A DNA stretch of 64,000 bases from NCBI RefSeq assembly GCF_007833795.1, contig NZ_CP032703.1, positions 186,001-250,000 on the forward strand, read 5' to 3'. The notes under the pieces were generated by a model. That model was not told where the DNA came from. It saw only the letters and a program-made list of their open reading frames with translations, and did not search any database. This document shows positions 36,696-43,902 of this stretch, piece by piece. The position numbers were made by a program, and so were the translations under genes. The number at the start of each line of letters is the position of its first letter. The stretch's first letter is position 1. The stretch is from Candidatus Pantoea soli. GTDB lineage: Bacteria; Pseudomonadota; Gammaproteobacteria; Enterobacterales; Enterobacteriaceae.

Positions 36696-38784
36696 GCATC
36701 AACGTTCTCCCTTTATTAAAGTCAGTGTTACCGCGCTGGCGCTGCTGGTTGCGCCGTTAACCCTGCAGGCGCAGGATAATGCGGCGGGTGCGTCCATGGG
36801 CGCGCGCGATAAAGTCAGTCCCGACGCGGCCGACCAGCAGGGCGGCGGCACCACGAAAACCACGCAGGATGCCTCCACCGGCGAGCATGACAATGACAAG
36901 GTGGCCTCTGCCGCTAACCCGGCCACCCCGCTGGTGCCGGCCACCGCCACCTGGGATAGCTTCCACGGTCAGCTCAACGCCCAGAAATACAGTCCGTTAA
37001 CGCAGATCACCGCCGAAAACGTCGGTAAGCTGAAAAAAATCTGGGAATTTCATACCGGTGACGTATCGGACGGCAAAGGCGACACGCCAGCGACGGTCTG
37101 GTCTGCCACGCCAGTGTTTGCGAATGAGACGATTTATATCGGTACGCCGTTTGATCGCCTGATTGCGCTTGACCCGGGCACCGGCAAAGAGAAGTGGCAC
37201 TATGACACCAAAGCGCCGCGCAAAGCGCTGACGCAGCCGGTGCTGAAGAATCGCGGCGTCTCTTACTGGCAGGCTAAAAATCCGGTAGCAGGCCAGGCGT
37301 GTCAGAAAATTGTTTATATGGGTACCGTTGATGCACGGCTTTATGCGCTGGATGCCGATTCCGGCAAACCGTGTGAGAATTTTGCCGATCATGGCGTGCT
37401 GAATGTAGACCAGTGGAACACGCTTAACGCCAAATATCCGCTTTCCGTGCTGCAGCCGCCGACAGTGGTGGGCAATCATCTGCTGATTGGCTGGGCTGGT
37501 AAAGACTGGGCCTATGCTGAAGCGCCTCCGGGCACGGTATTCAGCGTTGATGCGCAGACCGGGAAGCGCGAGTGGACCTTTGAGGCGATCCCGGCCGATA
37601 TCCGGCAGCGCACCGGAACCGCCAACGTCTGGACCCATATGTCCGCCGATGAAGCCCACGGGCTGGTTTATCTGCCGGTCTCCTCGCCTTCACCAAACTA
37701 CTGGGGCGGCAACCGTAAAGAGGCGATCCCGCTCGGCACCTCCACCACTGCGCTGGATATCAACACCGGCAAGGTGGTGTGGTCGCGTCAGTGGGTGCAC
37801 CATGATGTCTGGGATTACGACATCAACTCAGCGCCAACCCTGATGGATATCACCGTTAACGGCAAACAGATCCCTGCGCTGATTCAGGCCACCAAGCAGG
37901 GTTTCCTGTTTGTGGTTAACCGCCTGACGGGAGAGGACGTCTGGCCGATTGAGGAGCGTCCGGTACCGCAGGGAGACGGATCGGTGCAGGGGGAAAAACT
38001 CGCGCCAACCCAGCCGTTCCCGACCAAACCCGCACCGCTGCTGGATCAGTCGAAAAAGCCTGCTATCTGGAAGCTGGCAGACCTCGTCGGCGCTGGCCAG
38101 TGTTCCCGCCTGTGGGACAAGCTGAGCTATGACGGTATGTACACGCCACCGACCACCAAAGGTGAAGGCGCGCTGACCTATCCGGATAGCGCCGGCGGCG
38201 TGCAGTGGGGCGGCGTGGCGTTTGACCCGCAAAAACAGATCGCCATCGTTAACACCTCTCACATTGTGCAGTACGTCAAGCTTTACAGCCGTGCCGATTA
38301 CGACAAAGCCGATAAGGGTTCCGGCAACGAAAGTGGTTTTGCGCCACAGGAAGGTGCGCCTTACGGTATGCGGCTGATGGTGGCCAACAACTGGCTGGGA
38401 ATGCCGTGCTGGCAGCCACCTTTTGGTGAAATTGTGGCGATTGATATGCATACCGGTGATGTGAAATGGCGTCGTCCGGTGGGTGCATCGCAGCAGTATG
38501 GCTTCTTTATGCCGGAGAGCTGGGGTTCACCGACCATTGGCGGCCCGGCTGTCACTGCCGGCGGCGTGATCTTTATCGGCGCTTCAATGGACGCGAAAGT
38601 CCGCGCCTATTCACTGGAGAGCGGGGAAGAGCTGTGGTCCGATCAGGTTGAAGCGCCTGCGGTGGCCAACCCGTCGGTCTATGAATACAAAGGCCGCCAG
38701 TATGTGGCGTTTGTCGCGGGCGGCAACACGATTCTGAAAGATCAGGTTGGCGATCAGGTGGTGGTTTACGCGCTGCCGGAATAA
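36688..38784 (+). CDS. PQQ-dependent membrane-bound polyol/sugar dehydrogenase large subunit (SldA-like)
   Basis: A periplasmic eight-bladed quinoprotein of 698 residues. The signal peptide ends near LTLQAQ (residue 29) and is followed by a 50-residue Gly/Asp/Thr-rich linker. The propeller then shows YSPLTQITAENVGKLKKIW, YIGTPFDRLIALDPGTGKEKW, the HHDVWDYDINSAPTLMDI motif typical of the membrane glucose/quinate/polyol branch, and MYTPPTTKGEGALTYP ahead of the PQQ region. GVPCWQP-type residues are present (LGMPCWQPPFGEIVAID). It lacks the fused membrane domain of Gcd, which is supplied by the preceding small gene, as in Gluconobacter SldBA, the glycerol/sorbitol/arabitol dehydrogenase. Substrate is therefore inferred as a polyol. 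No pqq genes lie in the window. It ends at a strong terminator. Confidence 0.8.
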   Translation: MSEHQRSPFIKVSVTALALLVAPLTLQAQDNAAGASMGARDKVSPDAADQQGGGTTKTTQDASTGEHDNDKVASAANPATPLVPATATWDSFHGQLNAQKYSPLTQITAENVGKLKKIWEFHTGDVSDGKGDTPATVWSATPVFANETIYIGTPFDRLIALDPGTGKEKWHYDTKAPRKALTQPVLKNRGVSYWQAKNPVAGQACQKIVYMGTVDARLYALDADSGKPCENFADHGVLNVDQWNTLNAKYPLSVLQPPTVVGNHLLIGWAGKDWAYAEAPPGTVFSVDAQTGKREWTFEAIPADIRQRTGTANVWTHMSADEAHGLVYLPVSSPSPNYWGGNRKEAIPLGTSTTALDINTGKVVWSRQWVHHDVWDYDINSAPTLMDITVNGKQIPALIQATKQGFLFVVNRLTGEDVWPIEERPVPQGDGSVQGEKLAPTQPFPTKPAPLLDQSKKPAIWKLADLVGAGQCSRLWDKLSYDGMYTPPTTKGEGALTYPDSAGGVQWGGVAFDPQKQIAIVNTSHIVQYVKLYSRADYDKADKGSGNESGFAPQEGAPYGMRLMVANNWLGMPCWQPPFGEIVAIDMHTGDVKWRRPVGASQQYGFFMPESWGSPTIGGPAVTAGGVIFIGASMDAKVRAYSLESGEELWSDQVEAPAVANPSVYEYKGRQYVAFVAGGNTILKDQVGDQVVVYALPE

Positions 38785-38799
38785 ACCGGCAGTCACCGG

Positions 38800-38828
38800 A
38801 AAAGTGGGTCTGCAGGCCCACTTTTTTT
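38800..38828 (+). terminator. Terminator of the PQQ dehydrogenase genes
   Basis: AAAAGTGGG (38800-38808) pairs with CCCACTTTT (38817-38825), with an eight-base loop and seven T in total at the end. It is an intrinsic terminator 15 bases after the stop. A second minus-strand reading towards bluF is not supported. Confidence 0.85.
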
Positions 38829-38912
38829 GCGCGCAAAAAGCGCGTGACAGGGAGGTTTTCAGTCCGTAAAAAAGGGGCCGTAGCCCCCGGTGAAAGGTAA
38901 TGCCGCCCGCGA

Positions 38913-40073
38913 TCAGATCGCTTCGCGGTTTTCCGGCCACGCCACCGCCGTGCCTTCCGGGCTGAACAGGCTGCCCTGGAAATCGATCACGCCGGCCGCC
39001 TCCAGCCACATCCACTCTTCAGCACGCTCAATGCCCGCGGCGATAACGTTAATTTCCAGCGCCGAACAGCAGCGAATTACCGCCTGCACGACCGCCTGTT
39101 TCGGGCCGCTGCGGTGGATATCGCGCACGATATTGCCACCGATGCGAATCCGATCCGGCTGTACGTATGCCAGCAGAGAGAGCCCGGCAGACCCGTCACC
39201 AAAGTTATCAATCGAGAGGCTGATGCCGGCTTCCTTGAGCTGACGCACTGCAGTGGTGAACTCATCCAGCTGAGAAATGACCTCTGTTTCGCTCACGCCA
39301 AGGATAATCTGCTGCGGCACCAGGCCTGCGTTATCAATTGCACCAAGCAGTTGCCCGATGGCCCCCGGCACTGACACCAGCGTCAGTGGCAGGATGCTGA
39401 TGTAGAGCGTCATGCCATCAGGACAGGCGTTACCGGCAATACGCAGCGCCTCCATGATGACCTTCAGGTTATGCGTATAGCGCGCATCGCCCTGTAGCTC
39501 CGCCGGCGCCACATCCGGAATCGCCTCAATTGCCGTGACTTCACGGCCAAGCGGATCGACCACCGGACGGAAGATCACACCGCTGGCAGGCGGCAGTGCG
39601 CCGCTGTCATTGGGCACAAAGTCCCAGTAGTCTGCGGGCAGCACTTCAAAATAGTTCTCTTTTTCCCGTGCTTCGACAAACGTCCTCAGGAACTGCAGAC
39701 CGCGATCGTCATACGTCAGGCGATATTTTGACGTACCGCGATCCAGCACCGCCTGCAGCACGCTGCCGCGGTCATGGGTGCGCAGATCAAACAGTTCCAT
39801 ACCGGCATTACCAAAGCGGCGGGAAGGGGAGTAGTCGCGCATCAGTTCAACCACATTATGGTGGCGCGGGTCCTGACAGATGCGGTTATAAATATCAAGC
39901 ACGCCTTCTTCAGGCCCTTCCAGAATCTGGAAAAAGTGCGTGCCGTTGAACAGCAGGATGCCGGTAACCTGGTGGCTGGCATTGAGCAGGCTTGCTTTTT
40001 CCACCATCCCGGGAAGGATGCTGACGGGTACGTCATCGGAGATATGGCTCCGGTAAATTATAGTTGTAAGCAT
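38913..40073 (-). CDS. bluF: Blue-light sensor BluF (BLUF domain plus degenerate EAL domain)
   Basis: A 386-residue photoreceptor. Residues 1-95 are the BLUF flavin domain, with the key tyrosine Y7 (MLTTIIYRSH) and glutamine Q49 (THFFQILEG). A linker helix region and an EAL-fold domain (about 150-386) follow. The EAL catalytic signature is lost: E-A-I replaces E-A-L, and the metal-binding DDFGTG-type motif reads DNFGDG. In E. coli BluF does not cleave c-di-GMP but binds and displaces the MerR-type repressor BluR (YcgE) in blue light. The sequence is strongly E. coli-like, ending in TAVAWPENREAI. ATG 40073, seven bases after GGAG, is preferred over the 16-codon longer frame. A MerR-type gene and a YmgB-like gene lie beyond the recombinase. 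Confidence 0.92.
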   Translation of the reverse strand: MLTTIIYRSHISDDVPVSILPGMVEKASLLNASHQVTGILLFNGTHFFQILEGPEEGVLDIYNRICQDPRHHNVVELMRDYSPSRRFGNAGMELFDLRTHDRGSVLQAVLDRGTSKYRLTYDDRGLQFLRTFVEAREKENYFEVLPADYWDFVPNDSGALPPASGVIFRPVVDPLGREVTAIEAIPDVAPAELQGDARYTHNLKVIMEALRIAGNACPDGMTLYISILPLTLVSVPGAIGQLLGAIDNAGLVPQQIILGVSETEVISQLDEFTTAVRQLKEAGISLSIDNFGDGSAGLSLLAYVQPDRIRIGGNIVRDIHRSGPKQAVVQAVIRCCSALEINVIAAGIERAEEWMWLEAAGVIDFQGSLFSPEGTAVAWPENREAI

Positions 40074-40177
40074 TACTTGCTCCAGTTTGTCGCGATTGTC
40101 CTCTGACACCATAGCAGCCATAGCTCAGTTGTAAAATTTTGCCTGCCAGATGGTTAAGTAACAGACAAAAATCGCGC

Positions 40178-41209
40178 TTATTTGTGATTATCCATCAAAT
40201 CCACCATTGCCCCGGCATGTGCATCAACATGGCGGATATAGCGCATCACCGTTTCCGGTTTCTTCCAGGTGCCTTCCTGCATGATTTGCGCCGTGCTGTA
40301 TTTGCTGCTCGCCATATCGATGGCGGCACCGACGCGCGCGCTGTGTCCGGACCAGCTGCGATAGCGGTTTTTATTCAGCCGCGCTGGCGATGGCGGGCTG
40401 GCTTCCTGCCAGGCGCGGGTAAAAATATCCTCCAGCGCGCGGGTGGACAGCGCTTTATCCGTCACCACGCGCGCCCGGTTGCTGCGGTGTACCGGCGTAA
40501 AAATAAAGGCGTCCGGCTCATGGATCAGGCCTGACGCAGTTAACCATTCGGTCAGACGCGCAGAAGAGAGATCTCCCAGCGCTTTAATCAGGCCCCCGGT
40601 CATCACAATGGTTTTCGTCCAGGCGACGTCCAGCACAATGCGCCCGTCCGGCGTACGGGAAATATCACGCACCCGCAGGCGGCTCAGTTCGCTGATGCGC
40701 AGCAGCGTCGCGTAAGCCACGTGCAGAAAAGCGAGGTCTCGCTGCTGCTGCAGGCGATCGGACGCTGACCAGCGTGCATCCAGCAGCAGCAGATCGCGCA
40801 GACGAAACGGAATCGCCTGGCCGGCCCGTTCACCGGCAATCACCGCGCTGCGGTTAATGCGTTTTACCGCCCGGAATACTAAAGGCGAAACGTTCGGCGG
40901 TACCAGACCTGCGTTACGGTGTAACATAGAAATCAGCGCCGCATGGGTACTGATAGTGGAGGAGGCGCGTCCGGCTGCCTGCAACCACAGCAGATAGTCA
41001 CGCAGATCTGCCGGTTCCATCGGCAGGAAGCGACGCCCATGCTCTGCTGCCCAGCGACTGCCGACACGCATCACGCTCAGCAGCTGACGCCAGGTGTTAT
41101 CAGAGAACGCTTCGCGATCCTGCACAAATTCCCGCAGTCGTGCTGCGATATCGTCGTCACCGTTACTGATAAGAGCAGCTGCCGGTGAAAATTCAGGCAA
41201 ATGGTTCAT
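40178..41209 (-). CDS. Cre-type tyrosine recombinase
   Basis: A 343-residue homologue of phage P1 Cre, the same length as Cre and colinear with it. Shared stretches include REAFSDNTWRQLLSV (core-binding domain), LLRISELSRLRVRDISRT, STRALEDIF, WSGHSARVGAA and AGAMVDLMD at the C-terminus. All active-site residues are present: R171, K199, H289, R292, W315 and Y324; the last four carry the same numbers as in Cre. The enzyme should therefore cut and rejoin DNA at a lox-like site, and one lies about 160 bp upstream (41366-41399). The gene sits between bluF and an MlrA/BluR-like gene, with no other phage genes. Translation signals are weak, and a long inverted repeat precedes the start. Pantoea Panto is the likely relative. 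Confidence 0.95.
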   Translation of the reverse strand: MNHLPEFSPAAALISNGDDDIAARLREFVQDREAFSDNTWRQLLSVMRVGSRWAAEHGRRFLPMEPADLRDYLLWLQAAGRASSTISTHAALISMLHRNAGLVPPNVSPLVFRAVKRINRSAVIAGERAGQAIPFRLRDLLLLDARWSASDRLQQQRDLAFLHVAYATLLRISELSRLRVRDISRTPDGRIVLDVAWTKTIVMTGGLIKALGDLSSARLTEWLTASGLIHEPDAFIFTPVHRSNRARVVTDKALSTRALEDIFTRAWQEASPPSPARLNKNRYRSWSGHSARVGAAIDMASSKYSTAQIMQEGTWKKPETVMRYIRHVDAHAGAMVDLMDNHK

Positions 41210-41230
41210 GGTTTATTCACTAAAAGCACA

Positions 41231-41297
41231 GGCAACGCTACGTGAATTCTGCATAAACAGCAGGGGTGAGACCTTGCAGAAATCGCGTAGCGTTGCC
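41231..41297. repeat. 23-bp inverted repeat upstream of the Cre-type gene
   Basis: The arm at 41231-41253 begins GGCAACGCTACGTG and the arm at 41275-41297 ends GTAGCGTTGCC. They are inverted copies matching at 21 of 23 positions around a 21-base centre. The inner end of the repeat is 22 bases before the recombinase ATG, so on the minus strand it would form a long hairpin in the 5' leader or lie over the promoter. It may be an operator, a translation-blocking hairpin, or accessory recombination sequence. It shares no obvious similarity with the lox-like arms. Confidence 0.75.
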
Positions 41298-41365
41298 GGA
41301 AATTTGTTCAGATTTGCGGATGTTACGGACTGTAAGGCTATCACAAAAGGATCCCTGCTACGATC

Positions 41366-41399
41366 CTGACTTCGTATAATGCCAATTATATGAAGTTAA
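41366..41399 (+). other. loxP-like recombination site
   Basis: Left arm CTGACTTCGTATA (41366-41378), 8-base spacer ATGCCAAT (41379-41386), right arm TATATGAAGTTAA (41387-41399). Each arm matches the loxP arm at 11 of 13 positions, and the spacer has the loxP length and starts ATG but then differs. The arms match each other at 10 of 13 positions in inverted orientation. The asymmetric spacer makes the site directional. It lies 157 bp before the Cre-type gene. A shorter dyad (AGGATC, GATCCT at 41348 and 41362) overlaps its left end. No second copy was found in the window by eye. Confidence 0.9.
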
Positions 41400-41645
41400 G
41401 GTGAGATCGGACGAATATCTGCGCAGTGCGCGAGCGAGATGCAGCAGGGGCAACCGTTGCGACTGGCTATTTTTGTGAGAGATACGCCATCCGGTGAAAA
41501 GAAAGCTGTACAGATTGCCCGGTCATGTCTCAGTGTAAAGGTGCTTAAATAATGCCACTTTAGTATCAATTGTCATCCGAGAGGTTCACACTGGTGGCTT
41601 ATCCGGATGCTATCCGGGCTATTCACCCCATAAGGGGGACAATCT

Positions 41646-42395
41646 ATGTCTTATCACACAACAGATACCGTCTGTGCCATCGCCGGTATTCTGCCTGCCA
41701 CGCTCCGCAACTGGCGTCGTGCCGGACTCATTGCCGCACCTGATAAGGTGGAAGGTTACGGTGCCAGTCAGATCATGCGCATTCTCAACCTGCGGGAAAT
41801 GAGTGCAGAGGGCGCAACCCTCAGTGAAATCCGTTTGCGTCTGCACGGTAAAGTGCTTTCCGCGCAAAGCGGCTGGCAATGTCGTCAGGAAGAGTTAATT
41901 GAGCAGTTGCGCCATCCTTCAGATGAGTTGCTGCAAAACCGTATCCGCCAGGTAGGCACCGATTACAGCAGCGATGATTTTGTAAACTGCTATCTGCGGC
42001 CGCTGAATTTATGGCTGCGCGACGACAAAAGTCCGGATGCCGCGCTGCGTCTGGAACGGTTTCATCGGGCTGTCTATAAACACGCCTGTCGCGTCATCGG
42101 CGCGGCTTACCGGCGTAAAACCGTGCCGATGTTTCTCGAAGCCATCAGCGTGACCGACCCTACGGAAATCTGGATGGAAGCGATTCGCCTTACCGGACAG
42201 GGCTGCCGCCTGGAAGTCTCACCACAGCCAACCGGCATTCCGGCCAATGCCGGGCTACGCTATGAACATCACCTGATGTGGTGCGGGGCAGGCATTTCAC
42301 AGCTGATGCTGTGGAACTATCGCCACAGACTGCGTGACGGACTGCCGGTCAGGCTGAGCGGGCCGGATCAAAACCTGCTCGCGCCAGGTCGCTGA
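41646..42395 (+). CDS. MerR-family regulator of the MlrA/BluR type
   Basis: A 249-residue protein with an N-terminal MerR-like winged helix (TDTVCAIAGILPATLRNWRRAGLI) and a C-terminal B12-binding-like domain without a cofactor histidine. The body follows MlrA and BluR: GWQCRQEELIEQLRHPSDELLQNRIRQVGTDY, LRPLNLWL, PTEIWMEAIRLTGQGCRLEV and LMWCGAGIS, the last being the MlrA/BluR WTG/WCG segment. The recognition wing is unusual (NWRRAGLIAAPDKVEGYG instead of the typical AWQRRYGLLKPQRTEGG), so DNA specificity may differ. A GGGGG ribosome site precedes ATG 41646. Being next to bluF and a YmgB-like gene, it is the likely BluR counterpart that BluF would antagonise, though MlrA-type curli regulation is also possible. 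Confidence 0.7.
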   Translation: MSYHTTDTVCAIAGILPATLRNWRRAGLIAAPDKVEGYGASQIMRILNLREMSAEGATLSEIRLRLHGKVLSAQSGWQCRQEELIEQLRHPSDELLQNRIRQVGTDYSSDDFVNCYLRPLNLWLRDDKSPDAALRLERFHRAVYKHACRVIGAAYRRKTVPMFLEAISVTDPTEIWMEAIRLTGQGCRLEVSPQPTGIPANAGLRYEHHLMWCGAGISQLMLWNYRHRLRDGLPVRLSGPDQNLLAPGR

Positions 42396-42625
42396 TCCGT
42401 CACCGCTGCAGCGGATGCAAACAGCAATCGTTATCACAATCTTTACACTCTGCCCTCGCTGCAGGACTATCGCCGTGGAAACAGTTACATGGCGAGGTGC
42501 TGCAGTTTTACTGTGTACTTTTATGCACCGTTCAGACACCTTTTCAGAATAATATTCCGGCATATTTCTCCGTTCCGCCTACAGTTGTCAGAGGGCTGTC
42601 ATTAATCTGCAAGGGAGGAGGAGCT

Positions 42626-42886
42626 GTGTCTGGTCAGGAAGAGGGTAAGGGCTACGTTATTATTGGTGAAGCGGCGCTGAGCCTGGCGCTGAGCGGCAGG
42701 AAAATCAGCGTGCAGTCGCTGATTAATGAGCTGGGACAGATGGCGAAAGCCGGCATCAGCACTGTCCGTCAGCATGACATTTCAGAGGCCAGCAGCTGGC
42801 TGAAAAGCTTTACCGATCAGGACGAGGCCATTCAGCATGTGCCTTACCTGCATACGCTGGCTGACCTGAATGATGAGATGAACTGA
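42626..42886 (+). CDS. YmgB/AriR/YcgZ-type small biofilm regulatory protein
   Basis: An 86-residue helical protein. The core (GEAALSLALSGRKISVQSLINELGQMAKAG, then a final helix LHTLADLND) resembles the YmgB/AriR and YcgZ family of small E. coli proteins. Those act through the Rcs pathway and connect cold and blue light to biofilm formation. GTG 42626 follows AGGGAGGAGGA; an upstream in-frame extension of 43 codons looks non-coding. The E. coli relatives are controlled by BluR and BluF, whose counterparts lie beside this gene, so it is a plausible output of that switch. Similarity is moderate because the family is short and divergent. Confidence 0.6.
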   Translation: MSGQEEGKGYVIIGEAALSLALSGRKISVQSLINELGQMAKAGISTVRQHDISEASSWLKSFTDQDEAIQHVPYLHTLADLNDEMN

Positions 42887-42923
42887 GATTTTCAGCACTA
42901 TTCAGCGCCGGTATCAGGTAATA

Positions 42924-42950
42924 AAAACGGCGGCCCTGCGGCCGCCAAAA
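42924..42950 (-). terminator. Terminator of malEFG
   Basis: GGCGGCC (42929-42935) and GGCCGCC (42940-42946) form a strong stem with loop CTGC. On the minus strand it is followed by GTTTTTATT, so it ends the malEFG transcript 56 bases after malG. It also lies downstream of the YmgB-like gene, where the trailing sequence is weak. Confidence 0.8.
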
Positions 42951-43002
42951 GCCTCAATATGTGGTTGATATTGAGGAAGCAGTGGTACGACACATGAAGC
43001 GA

Positions 43003-43893
43003 TTAACCTTTAACGCCGCCGGCGGTGAGGCCGCTGACCAGCCAGCGCTGCGCCAGCAGAAACACCAGGGTAATCGGGATGGCTGAGAGCACGGCCGCCG
43101 CCGCAAAATCGCCCCACAGATAGTTCTGCGGATTCAGATACTGCTGCATACCTACGGCCAGGGTATAACTGTTCACATCGCGCAGCAGCAGAGACGCCAC
43201 CGGCACCTCCGTCACCGCGGCAATAAAGGCCAGAATGAATACCACCGCAAGAATCGGCACCGAAAGCGGCAGCAGCACCAGGCGGAACGCCTGCCACGGC
43301 GTTGCGCCATCCAGCGCCGCTGCCTCTTCCAGCGACCCATCAATGGTTTCAAAATAGCCCTTTATCGTCCAGACATGCAGCGCGATACCGCCAAGATAGG
43401 CGAAGATCACCCCGCCGTGCGTGTTCAGGCCGAGAAACGGCACATACTGGCCCAGCCGATCAAACAAAGCGTAAAGCGCCACCAGTGACAACACCGCCGG
43501 GAACATCTGGAAAATCAGCATACCTTTCAGCAGGGTGGCGCGTCCGGCGAAGCGCATGCGGGCAAAAGCATAGGCGCAGGTGGTTGAGAGCGCCACAATG
43601 CCCAGTGCGCTGATCGCTGCGATTTTCACTGAATTCCACAGCCACAGCAGCACCGGGAACGGCGGCGGCGTGATGCGGCCATCAGCGTGCGTAACGCTGA
43701 AGCCCAGCGCCAGACGCCAGTGCTCCCAGGAGATCTGCTCCGGAATCAGGCTGCCGGTGGCGAAGTTGCCGCTGCGCAGCGAAATAGCGATGACCATCAG
43801 CAGCGGGAACAGAATGGCTGCGATAAACAGCAGCAGCAGCAGATGCGTCAGCAGCAGACGCAGCTTTTGCGATTTGGGTTGAACCATAGCCAT
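43003..43893 (-). CDS. malG: Maltose/maltodextrin ABC transporter permease MalG
   Basis: A six-helix inner-membrane permease of 296 residues, nearly identical in length and sequence to E. coli Mal[15 protein letters not shown] start, [17 protein letters not shown], and the coupling EAA motif ([16 protein letters not shown]) that docks onto MalK. The C-terminus GLTAGGVKG, known to reach into MalF and contact MalE-bound sugar, is intact. It follows malF after 9 bp in the malEFG operon read leftward. No anomaly was seen. Confidence 0.96.
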   Translation of the reverse strand: MAMVQPKSQKLRLLLTHLLLLLFIAAILFPLLMVIAISLRSGNFATGSLIPEQISWEHWRLALGFSVTHADGRITPPPFPVLLWLWNSVKIAAISALGIVALSTTCAYAFARMRFAGRATLLKGMLIFQMFPAVLSLVALYALFDRLGQYVPFLGLNTHGGVIFAYLGGIALHVWTIKGYFETIDGSLEEAAALDGATPWQAFRLVLLPLSVPILAVVFILAFIAAVTEVPVASLLLRDVNSYTLAVGMQQYLNPQNYLWGDFAAAAVLSAIPITLVFLLAQRWLVSGLTAGGVKG

Positions 43894-43902
43894 AACGCCT
43901 CC

